DNA from: PALSA-555 sp036521915
GTDB taxonomy: Bacteria > Actinomycetota > Acidimicrobiia > IMCC26256 > PALSA-555
Assembly: GCA_036521915.1 (NCBI GenBank)
Contig: DATDGU010000032.1
Location: 1-15,697 of the forward strand
Reading direction: 5' to 3'
DNA length: 15,697 bases
Shown here: positions 7,601 through 14,025 of the stretch, in pieces
How the letters are laid out: each line of letters opens with the position of its first letter
Numbering within the stretch: position 1 is the stretch's first letter
Notes under the pieces: generated by a model
Seen by the model: only the letters and a program-made list of their open reading frames with translations
Told to the model about the DNA's origin: nothing
Database searches by the model: none
Made by a program: the position numbers and the translations under genes

Positions 7601-7970
7601 TCAGCCGACTTGTACCTGATGCTGTCCGCTCTGACTGAAATCGGACGGGTTCGATACGGGAACTGTGAGGGTTCCCCCGATTGTTGCCCCGGGGAACGCG
7701 GCGACCATCGATGCAGTCGCGTTGGGCTGAACCGTGCCGCCCTCTGGTTCAGCGACGTCACCTGGCACGACTTGGAATTGCTGCCCTCCGGGCTCGACGT
7801 ACTGGGCGGACGAAACAAATACGTTGCGGGGCCCGTCGGGTGCTCCGTGAGGGGCGGCGTTGGCGCCCCGACGGCGCTGCGCACTTGACGATTACTTGGG
7901 TGATCGGACTCAATCCGTCGAGGGTGATGGGCTCGAGATCGGTCCTCTGGGCGTCGAGGAGCGCTTTCAC
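7601..7970 (-). pseudogene. Integrase-coupled small gene with a frameshift (unknown function)
   Basis: GTG at 7970 overlaps the integrase TGA by 4 bp (GTGA), so it would be translated with the recombinase. The first frame reads VKALLDAQRTDLEPITLDGL and SPITQVIVKCAAPS, then degenerates to an Arg-rich run ending at 7758. One base over, from a run of four C/G at 7866-7869, the sequence becomes protein-like again: RNVFVSSAQYVEPGGQQFQV, VPGDVAEPEGGTVQPNATAS and GGTLTVPVSNPSDF, ending HQVQVG with TGA at 7601. Removing one base joins them into a protein of about 122 residues. The second part looks beta-rich with no membrane segment. Family unknown. It may be a broken partner of the integrase or an unrelated cargo gene; a sequencing error in the short homopolymer is possible. 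Confidence 0.55.
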
Positions 7971-8851
7971 AGCACGCCGCCCAACTGGTCGTAGGAGGCG
8001 AGGGCCCGGTCGGTGGCACGCGCCGCGCCGTACCGTCGCATCACGGCCGGGTCGGTCCATCCGCCCAGCTGCGCGAGCGCGCCCTCGTCGCCGCCGCGGG
8101 CGAGCCACTGGTCGGCGAACCGATGTCGGAGCGCGTGAAAGTGCGTCGGCGGGATGCCGGCCTCGGTGCAGCGGCGTTTGAGCATCGCGTCGGCGCCCTT
8201 GCGGCCGAGCGGACCGAACCGGGTCAAGAACAGTTCGGGCAGGGCCGCGAGACGTTGCCGCGCTCGGGTTCTGATGTAGCGGTCGAGCGCGGCGCCCGTC
8301 TCAGGGTCCACCCGCGCGACGCGGGCCTTGTCGCCCTTGCCGTGTCGGATCACGATGAGACGGTTTCGGAGGTCGACGTCGGCGACGTGCAGGGCGCACA
8401 GCTCGGAAATGCGGGCGCCGGTCGCGGCAGCGGTGCGGATGAGGGCGAGGTCGCGCCGTTCAGCGAACCCCTTCCCCGCGCACGCCTTGAGGAGCAGTCG
8501 GAGGTCCGCGTCGTCGGGGATGCGGGTGGGTGGCGGGTTCGCCCGCTCGACCTTTACCCCCAACGTGGGGTTGTCGGCGATCTCGTCCTCGGCGGCCGCC
8601 CATGCGTAGAACGACCGGAAGGCGATCCAGCGCGACCGCAGCGTCGACTGAGCCTTCCCCTCGGCCTTGAGGGCCGCCAGGTAGCGCTGCACGTCCTGGC
8701 GGGTCACGTCGAGCAGTCCACGGCCCTCAGGGAGCGCCCCGGCGAAGCCTTCGAGGCAGGCCCGGTAGAACCGGCGGGTGCTGTCGGCCTTGTCATGGAG
8801 CGCCAGGGACCATGAGTCCATTAGAGCGGCCGTCTCGGGCGTCGAAGTCAT
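7967..8851 (-). CDS. Tyrosine recombinase / site-specific integrase (XerC/D-like)
   Basis: A 294-residue DNA breaking-rejoining enzyme. The N-terminal SAM-like core-binding domain spans about 8-90 (STRRFYRACLEGF, TLRSRWIAFRSFYAW). The catalytic domain follows from about 110 with all active-site residues: Arg147 (ATGARISEL), Lys172 (RHGKGDKAR), His239 and Arg242 (HALRHRFAD), Trp265 (GGWTDPAVM) and nucleophile Tyr274 (RRYG). Length and motifs fit XerD-like integrases of small mobile elements; it is not the housekeeping xerC/xerD by context. ATG at 8851 is preferred because a TACAAT -10 sits 6 nt before it, giving a leaderless message; the frame upstream to 9049 is Arg-rich shadow. It sits 68 bp after the core operon end, at the edge of the decayed island, and is probably the enzyme that mobilised it (inference). 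Attachment sites were not identified. Confidence 0.92.
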   Translation of the reverse strand: MTSTPETAALMDSWSLALHDKADSTRRFYRACLEGFAGALPEGRGLLDVTRQDVQRYLAALKAEGKAQSTLRSRWIAFRSFYAWAAAEDEIADNPTLGVKVERANPPPTRIPDDADLRLLLKACAGKGFAERRDLALIRTAAATGARISELCALHVADVDLRNRLIVIRHGKGDKARVARVDPETGAALDRYIRTRARQRLAALPELFLTRFGPLGRKGADAMLKRRCTEAGIPPTHFHALRHRFADQWLARGGDEGALAQLGGWTDPAVMRRYGAARATDRALASYDQLGGVL

Positions 8852-8919
8852 GCATGGATTGTACCCGGTAGAGCACTGTACTAGGGTCAATCCTGCTGCT
8901 GACCTGCGAGAACACGCAC
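8852..8919 (-). promoter_or_regulatory. Integrase promoter, leaderless
   Basis: On the minus strand TACAAT (complement of 8858-8863) is a strong -10 match, 6 nt before the ATG at 8851. TTGACC (complement of 8885-8890) resembles a -35 box, but the 21-bp spacing is longer than the optimal 17-18. The gap otherwise holds no gene. Confidence 0.5.
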
Positions 8920-9387
8920 TCAGAGGTCGGACCAGTCCTCCGGGTTCGTCTCGGTGTAGTCGCCGAGGACGTGGCCGTCGACGCCGTCGAGCTCGACGAG
9001 GCCCCGCACGCTCGGGGGTGTGTCCGCGCTGTAGAGGAGGATGCGCCATGTCGGTCGGGACCGCAGCCCGCGCCAGGTGAGCTGGGCCGACGCGTGGCCG
9101 ACCGGGAACCCGACGGTGCGGGTGGCGACGACGAGCGCTTCGGTCTGGTCGATCTCGAGCGGCCAGGCCGTCAGGACGTGGTAGCCGGCGATGGCGAGGA
9201 GCCCGAGCCCGGCGCCGAGAAGACCCGCGTTGGTGCTGATCGCGTACCCGAGCCCGCCGAGCGCGGCCGCGCCGACGAGCCAGGCGGCGGCGACGAGCCG
9301 TCGACGGGGGCTGGGGAAGAGGTAGGGGCCGACGTATGCGGTGACGTCGAGATCGGCGGGGAGGGCGTCGGCCGCGGGCTCGCTCAC
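8920..9387 (-). CDS. Two-helix membrane protein of unknown function (155 aa)
   Basis: An N-terminal region (DLDVTAYVGPYLFPSPRRR) precedes two hydrophobic helices at about residues 31-49 and 54-71 (LVAAAWLVGAAALGGLGYAI, then GLLGAGLGLLAIAGYHVL). A soluble C-terminal domain of about 80 residues follows, with beta-prone sequence (EALVVATRTVGFPVGHASAQ, RPTWRILLYSADTPP) and an acidic end (NPEDWSDL). The layout recalls small membrane-anchored PH-like domain proteins, but I cannot confirm that family. GTG start at 9387 follows the HIT gene stop by 10 bp, so it is co-transcribed with thrS-HIT. In mycobacteria the next gene would be pgsA; here the core block ends and the integrase begins. Confidence 0.78.
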   Translation of the reverse strand: MSEPAADALPADLDVTAYVGPYLFPSPRRRLVAAAWLVGAAALGGLGYAISTNAGLLGAGLGLLAIAGYHVLTAWPLEIDQTEALVVATRTVGFPVGHASAQLTWRGLRSRPTWRILLYSADTPPSVRGLVELDGVDGHVLGDYTETNPEDWSDL

Positions 9388-9397
9388 GGCGACGAAC

Positions 9398-9886
9398 TTA
9401 CGACGGCCAGGCGGCGGCGAGCTTCTCGCGGCTCACGTCGAGGGGCTCGGGCAGGACGCGGGCCTCGGCGACGCTGGTCAGGAAGTTCGTATCGCCGACC
9501 CAGCGGGGCAGGACGTGGACGTGGAGGTGGCCGGGGATCCCGGCACCGGCCGCCCGGCCGAGGTTCATGCCCACGTTCACGCCGTCCGGCGTGTACGCGG
9601 CCTTCACCGCGGCGGTGGCGTGCTGGGTCATCCGGATGAGCGCCCCCGCCTCGTCGGCACTCAGGCCCTCGAGGTCGCCCGTGTGGCGCGTCGGGGCGAC
9701 GAGCAGGTGCCCCGACGTGTACGGGTAGCGGTTCAGGATCGCGAAGACGTGCGGCTCCCGCGCCACGATCTCGTCGTCATCGTCGTTGAGGGCGCAGAAG
9801 AGGCACTCGCCGTCGACGGGTTCGGCGTTGGCGACACCCTCGATGTACGTCGAGCGCCAGCCGGCCCAGAGCCGGTCGAGGCTCAC
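9398..9886 (-). CDS. HIT-family protein, probable diadenosine tetraphosphate phosphorylase
   Basis: A 162-residue histidine-triad nucleotide-binding protein. The triad H-x-H-x-H is seen as GHLHVHVLPRW (His120, His122, His124), with upstream HIT-fold segments CLFC (28-32), FAILNRYPYTSGHLLVAP and a C-terminal NFLTSVAEARVLPEPL block. This pattern matches the mycobacterial Ap4A phosphorylase (Rv2613c type), which splits Ap4A with phosphate into ATP and ADP. Aminoacyl-tRNA synthetases make Ap4A, and the gene lies directly after thrS. The GTG start at 9886 overlaps the thrS TGA by 4 bp (GTGA), so translation is coupled. The function is inferred from family and synteny; a general nucleoside-phosphoramidate hydrolase is an alternative. 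Confidence 0.92.
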   Translation of the reverse strand: MSLDRLWAGWRSTYIEGVANAEPVDGECLFCALNDDDDEIVAREPHVFAILNRYPYTSGHLLVAPTRHTGDLEGLSADEAGALIRMTQHATAAVKAAYTPDGVNVGMNLGRAAGAGIPGHLHVHVLPRWVGDTNFLTSVAEARVLPEPLDVSREKLAAAWPS

Positions 9887-11853
9887 CGCCGCTCGTCGAC
9901 GTCGGCGGCGAGGCTCGTGACGAACGCGTCGACCGCGACGTTGCGTTCCGGGTCCTCGGTGCCGCGAGCGTTCACGCCGACGGTCCGGCTCTCGACGTCC
10001 TGGTCGCCGACGACGAGCACGTAGGGCACCTTCTGGAGCTTCGCGTCGCGCACACGAGCGCGCAGCGTGTCGAGGTGGGCGGCGACGAGCTCGACGCGGT
10101 AGCCGTCGCCGCGCAGACGCTCGACGACGTCGGTGGCGTAGGCGTCGTGGCGGTCGGCGACGGGGAGGACGGTCACCTGCACCGGGGCGAGCCAGGCCGG
10201 CAGCGCACCCGCGTAGTGCTCGAGCACGATCGCGAAGAAGCGCTCGATGGACCCGAAGAGCGCGCGGTGGATCATCACCGGGCGACGCCGCTCGTTGTCG
10301 GTGCCGACGTACTGGAGGTCGAAGCGCTCGGGAAGCTGGAAGTCGAGCTGGATCGTCGAGATCTGCCAGGTGCGCCCGATCGCGTCGCGCGCCTGGACCG
10401 AGATCTTCGGCCCGTAGAAGGCACCGCCGCCCTCGTCGAGGAGGAGCTCGAGGCCCATGCTCTCGCCGACCTCGCGCAGGACGCGGGTCGCCTCGTCCCA
10501 GTCGGCGTCGCTCCCGAACGACTTCCCCTCCGGTCGGGTGGAGAGCTCGAGGTCGAAGTCGGAGAGCCCGTAGTCGCGCAGCACCCGGCGCACGAACTCG
10601 ATGATCGAGCGCACCTCGTCGGCCATCTGCTCGCGGGTGCAGAAGATGTGCGCGTCGTCCATGGTGAGGCCGCGGACACGCGTGAGACCGTGCACGACGC
10701 CCGAGCGCTCGTAGCGGTACACGGTCCCGAACTCGAAGAGCCGCAGCGGCAGCTCGCGGTAGGAGCGGGGATGGCTGCGGTAGATGAGGATGTGGAACGG
10801 GCAGTTCATCGGCTTCACGTAGTACGCGGTGCCGCCGCCGGATCCCTCGTCGACGAGCATCGGCGGGTACATGTTCTCGGCGAAGGTCTGGAGGTGCCCG
10901 CTCTCCTCGAAGAGCTGCGCCTTCGTGATGTGGGGCGTGTTCACGAACGAGTAGCCGGCCGCCTCGTGTCGCCGGCGGGAGTCGTCCTCCATCACGAGGC
11001 GCACGATGCCGCCCTTCGGGTGGAAGACCGGGAGGCCGGAGCCGATCTCCTCGGGGAAGGAGAACAGGTCGAGCTCGGCACCGAGGCGGCGGTGGTCGCG
11101 CCGCTCGGCCTCCTCGAGGCGGTGGACGTGCTCGGCGAGCGCGGCCTCGGACTCCCATGCTGTGCCATAGATGCGCTGGAGCGCCGGCTGGTGCTCGTCG
11201 CCGCGCCAGTACGCGCCGGCGACGCGCATGAGCCGGAACGCCCCGAGCCGGCCCGTGGTCGGGACGTGCGGCCCCCGGCAGAGGTCGACGAACGCGCCGT
11301 CGTCTCGGGGGTTGCGGTACACGGAGATGACGGCGCCGTCGCCGACCTCGCTCGTGTCGACGCGCTCGATGATCTCTCGCTTGAACGGCTGGTCGGCGAA
11401 GAGGTCCAGGCCCTCGTCGCGGGCCACCTCCTGGCGGCGGAAGGGCTGGTCCTCGGCGACGATCTCGCGCATCCGGGCGCTGATGCGCTCCAGGTCCTCG
11501 TCGGTGAAGCGGGCACCGTCGGGGAGGAGGAAGTCGTAGTAGAAGCCGTCCTCGATCGCCGGCCCGATGGCGTACTGCGCGCCGGGGAACAGGTCGGTGA
11601 CGGCCTGGGCGAGCACGTGGGCGGTCGAGTGGCGCAGCACCTCGCGCCCCTCCGGGGTCGCGGGGGTGACCAGACGCAGACGCGCGTCGTGGTCGAGCGG
11701 CCGGTCGAGGTCGACCCACTCGTCGTCGACGATCGCGGCGAGGACGTCGCGCGCCAGGCGCGGCCCGATGGCCGCCGCGACCTGCGCCGGCGTGGTGCCC
11801 TTCGGGACGTCCTTCGTCGACCCGTCGGGCAGCGTGATCGTGACGTCGGCCAT
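9883..11853 (-). CDS. thrS: Threonyl-tRNA synthetase
   Basis: A 656-residue class II synthetase that charges tRNA-Thr. Domains in order: N-terminal TGS domain (1-65), the editing domain with HSTAH (75-79) and CRGPH (192-196), the catalytic core, and the C-terminal HGTP anticodon-binding domain (about 550-650, VQVTVLPVADRHDAYATDVV). The catalytic zinc ligands are visible as Cys351 (MNCPFH), His402 (DDAHIFC) and His529 (MIHRALFGS). Motif 2 is TVYRYERSG. It is full length and intact. ATG at 11853 starts the standard TGS domain; the frame upstream to 12447 is Arg/Ala-rich shadow over mshC. It follows mshC by 26 bp and overlaps the HIT gene by 4 bp. No T-box or other leader is visible in the short gap. 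Confidence 0.97.
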   Translation of the reverse strand: MADVTITLPDGSTKDVPKGTTPAQVAAAIGPRLARDVLAAIVDDEWVDLDRPLDHDARLRLVTPATPEGREVLRHSTAHVLAQAVTDLFPGAQYAIGPAIEDGFYYDFLLPDGARFTDEDLERISARMREIVAEDQPFRRQEVARDEGLDLFADQPFKREIIERVDTSEVGDGAVISVYRNPRDDGAFVDLCRGPHVPTTGRLGAFRLMRVAGAYWRGDEHQPALQRIYGTAWESEAALAEHVHRLEEAERRDHRRLGAELDLFSFPEEIGSGLPVFHPKGGIVRLVMEDDSRRRHEAAGYSFVNTPHITKAQLFEESGHLQTFAENMYPPMLVDEGSGGGTAYYVKPMNCPFHILIYRSHPRSYRELPLRLFEFGTVYRYERSGVVHGLTRVRGLTMDDAHIFCTREQMADEVRSIIEFVRRVLRDYGLSDFDLELSTRPEGKSFGSDADWDEATRVLREVGESMGLELLLDEGGGAFYGPKISVQARDAIGRTWQISTIQLDFQLPERFDLQYVGTDNERRRPVMIHRALFGSIERFFAIVLEHYAGALPAWLAPVQVTVLPVADRHDAYATDVVERLRGDGYRVELVAAHLDTLRARVRDAKLQKVPYVLVVGDQDVESRTVGVNARGTEDPERNVAVDAFVTSLAADVDERR

Positions 11854-11879
11854 CGACTCGACGGTATCCGACGAGGGTG

Positions 11880-13076
11880 TCACGAACCCGACGTGTTCTC
11901 GTCCGGCCGGTCGAGGTCGACGCCGATCAGCGTGCCGAGCTCGCGCAGCGCCGCGGGCGCGCGCGGGTCGTCGCCTTCGGAGAGCACGGCGCTCGCGAGG
12001 TCGTCGAGCGCCTCGACGGCGTGGGGCGCGTCGAGGTCGGTGTCGAGCGCGGCGCGCACCCGGGCCGCGAAGGGTGTCGGGTCGGGACCGCCGGGCCGAC
12101 GCGCCGCGGCGAGGAGCCGGTGCAGCAGCGCGATGCCCTCGTCGAGATCGGTGTCGTACCACTCGAACCCGGCGCGGTAGTGGTGGCGCATCAGCGCGAG
12201 GCGGATGGCGCGCGCGTCGGCGACCTTCAGGAGGTCGCTCACGAACACGAGGTTGCCGAGCGACTTGCTCATCTTCTCGCCCTCGTAGCTGACCATCGCC
12301 GAGTGCATCCAGTGGCGGGCGAACGGCGCACCCGTGACGCTCTCGCTCTGGGCGATCTCGCACTCGTGGTGCGGGAAGATCAGGTCGGTCCCGCCGCCGT
12401 GCAGGTCGAGGGGCGTCCCGAGGTTCGCGGTCGCCATGACCGAGCACTCAATGTGCCAGCCGGGCCGTCCGACGCCGAACGGTGCCCGCCAGGCGGGCTC
12501 GTCGGCGAGCGATGGCTGCCACAGCACGAAGTCGAGCGGGTCGCGCCGGTGCGGGTCCTCGGGGCGACCGCCACGGGCCGCGGCGAGGCGGATCATGTGG
12601 TCCCGCGAGTAGTGCGACAGCTCCCCGAAGCGCGGGAACGTGGAGACGTCGAAGTAGACGGTGCCGTGGGTGAGGTAGGCGTGGCCCCCGTCGAGCAACT
12701 GGCCGATCATCTCGATCATCCCCGGCACGGCGTCGGTGGCGCGCGGCTCGGCGACCGGTGGGCGCATCCCGAGGGCGTCCATGTCGGACCAGAAGCGGCC
12801 CAGCTCGGCCTCGGCGAGCTCGAGGTACGGGACCCCGAGCTCGCGGGCCTTCGGGAGGATCGAGTCGTCCACGTCGGTGACGTTGCGCACCATGCGCACC
12901 TCGTGGCCGAGCTCCTCGAGGCGGCGGGCCAGGAGGTCGTAGGCCAGATAGGTGGCGGCGTGGCCGAGGTGGGTGGAGTCGTACGGGGTGATGCCGCACA
13001 CGTACATGCGCACGACCGGCCCGGCGACGAAGTCGACGACCTCGCGCCGCGCGGTGTCGAAGAGCCGCACGGTCAC
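11880..13076 (-). CDS. mshC: Cysteine:GlcN-inositol ligase MshC (CysRS-like)
   Basis: A 398-residue class I synthetase-like enzyme of the cysteinyl-tRNA synthetase superfamily. MshC activates cysteine with ATP and joins it to 1D-myo-inosityl glucosaminide, the penultimate step of mycothiol synthesis. The N-terminus reads CGITPYDSTHLGHAATYLAY (27-46), the form seen in MshC, whereas CysRS has CGPTVYD and HIGNAR. Zinc-site candidates are Cys27, Cys211 (GWHIECS) and His236/His237 (FPHHE). KMSKS is at 268-272, followed by LGNLVFVS as in MshC. The protein lacks the long C-terminal anticodon domain and is shorter than CysRS (about 460). The GTG start at 13076 is 5 bp after the npdG stop. A divergent CysS remains possible; absence or presence of another cysS in the genome would settle it. 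Confidence 0.8.
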   Translation of the reverse strand: MTVRLFDTARREVVDFVAGPVVRMYVCGITPYDSTHLGHAATYLAYDLLARRLEELGHEVRMVRNVTDVDDSILPKARELGVPYLELAEAELGRFWSDMDALGMRPPVAEPRATDAVPGMIEMIGQLLDGGHAYLTHGTVYFDVSTFPRFGELSHYSRDHMIRLAAARGGRPEDPHRRDPLDFVLWQPSLADEPAWRAPFGVGRPGWHIECSVMATANLGTPLDLHGGGTDLIFPHHECEIAQSESVTGAPFARHWMHSAMVSYEGEKMSKSLGNLVFVSDLLKVADARAIRLALMRHHYRAGFEWYDTDLDEGIALLHRLLAAARRPGGPDPTPFAARVRAALDTDLDAPHAVEALDDLASAVLSEGDDPRAPAALRELGTLIGVDLDRPDENTSGS

Positions 13077-13081
13077 GGCGT

Positions 13082-13741
13082 CTAGGCCTCGACGCCGTCG
13101 AGGCGCAGCGTGCCGTGGCCCTTGTGGCGCAGGTTCACGGTCAGGATGACGGCGGCGAACGCCTCGACCGCGGCCGCGTTGGCGAGCGAGCCACCGTCGA
13201 GAGCCCGCAGCCCGTCGATCTCGCCGAGGAGCCCCATGACCTGCAGTCGCGCCTGCTCGTCGTCGCCGCACACCACCACGTCGGTCCGGAGCGGCGTGTC
13301 GAGCTCGCCCATCGCGCCGGCGGGGACGTGCTGCAGCGCGGCGACGACGCGGGCGTCGGGTGCGGCGGCCTGCATCGCCGCGGCGAGCGAGCCCTCGGGC
13401 GGCATCACGGGACGGAACTCGCGGCCCTCCTTGCGCAGGCCGTTCGCCATGGCGATGACGACCTTGCCGGCGAGCTGCGCGGCGTGCGCCCGGGTGGTCT
13501 CAAGGGCCGCCTCCCAGTTCGTGGCGACGACGACGAGGTCGCCCGCCGCGGCGGCCTCCTCGTTCGTCGCGGGACGCAGCGAGTCGAGGCGGCTCCCCCA
13601 CTGCGTCTGCAGCTCCTCGACGACGGTCGCGGCGCGCGCCCGCTGCCGCGAGCCGGCGAGCACCGTGTGGCCCGCGTCGGCGAGGCGAGCGGCGATGCCG
13701 CGACCCGCCGGGCCTGTGGCGCCGAGCACACCGATCTCCAT
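13082..13741 (-). CDS. npdG: F420H2:NADP oxidoreductase (NADPH-dependent F420 reductase)
   Basis: A 219-residue Rossmann-fold enzyme that moves hydride between NADP(H) and deazaflavin coenzyme F420. The N-terminus has the dinucleotide loop GVLGATGPAGRG (about 4-15). GSRQRAR at 30-36, with Ser31 and Arg32, favours NADP over NAD. Next come VVVATNWEAAL, the FNO-type segment GKVVIAMANGLRKEG and QHVPAGAMGELDTPL, and a C-terminal GGSLANAAAVEAFAAVILTV helix. Length matches the family (about 220). ATG at 13741 is chosen because it begins at the conserved strand; a start six codons earlier is possible. It heads the minus-strand run npdG-mshC-thrS-HIT. An F420-linked redox enzyme beside a mycothiol gene suits an actinobacterium. 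Confidence 0.9.
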   Translation of the reverse strand: MEIGVLGATGPAGRGIAARLADAGHTVLAGSRQRARAATVVEELQTQWGSRLDSLRPATNEEAAAAGDLVVVATNWEAALETTRAHAAQLAGKVVIAMANGLRKEGREFRPVMPPEGSLAAAMQAAAPDARVVAALQHVPAGAMGELDTPLRTDVVVCGDDEQARLQVMGLLGEIDGLRALDGGSLANAAAVEAFAAVILTVNLRHKGHGTLRLDGVEA

Positions 13742-13790
13742 CGGGCGCCAGCATGGCACGGGCGCGACACACGAACGGCCGGTGCCGCCC

Positions 13791-13796
13791 TACGCT
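13791..13796 (+). promoter_or_regulatory. Probable -10 element of a leaderless small membrane-protein gene
   Basis: TACGCT ends 7 nt before GTG 13804, with no ribosome binding site between. It is the same arrangement as at 6168-6173 and before the integrase. Confidence 0.45.
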
Positions 13797-13803
13797 GGGT
13801 GCC

Positions 13804-14007
13804 GTGGAGCAGGTGTCGCGACCTCGTGCGCCGTGGTCACTGAAGGCCTTCGGGATCATCGTGCTGGCGCTGCTCGCCTGGCTGCTGCTCGGCTCGGCGC
13901 TCAGCGTGGCCCGTGCCGCGATCGCGATCGCGGGCTACGTGATCGTCGCCTTCGTGGCGTACACGGTCGGCAAGTGGGTCGGACGCCACGGTGCGCCGCG
14001 CGCCTGA
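13804..14007 (+). CDS. Small two-helix membrane protein (67 aa)
   Basis: From GTG 13804 the protein reads EQVSRPRAPWSLK, then two hydrophobic helices (AFGIIVLALLAWLLLGSAL and AAIAIAGYVIVAFVAYTVG) and a short basic tail ending GAPRA. No conserved motif is recognised; the size and layout suggest an inner-membrane protein of unknown role. The start is chosen for the TACGCT -10 at 13791-13796, which would give a leaderless message; an ATG at 13753 is in frame but adds an Arg-rich stretch and has no better signal. It diverges from npdG and is convergent with dnaE, 18 bp apart, with no clear terminator hairpin between. Confidence 0.7.
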   Translation: MEQVSRPRAPWSLKAFGIIVLALLAWLLLGSALSVARAAIAIAGYVIVAFVAYTVGKWVGRHGAPRA

Positions 14008-14025
14008 CGCCGACGCGCCCGGCCC

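Noticed and set aside
8867..8876. GGTAGAGCAC beside the integrase resembles the D-arm of a tRNA and could hint at a tRNA attachment site
   Set aside because: No matching acceptor, anticodon or T-arm can be paired around it; it overlaps the integrase promoter, and attachment sites usually use a tRNA 3' end.
8852..9049. Upstream extension of the integrase start
   Set aside because: Overlaps the membrane-protein gene with an Arg-rich, non-conserved stretch; ATG 8851 has a good -10 element at leaderless spacing.
10075..12180. Long open frame (701 codons) on the plus strand opposite thrS
   Set aside because: Same codon-bias shadow effect; thrS on the minus strand has all expected domains and zinc ligands.
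11854..12447. Upstream extension of thrS into mshC
   Set aside because: The extension is Arg/Ala-rich and overlaps mshC; the standard TGS domain begins at ATG 11853.
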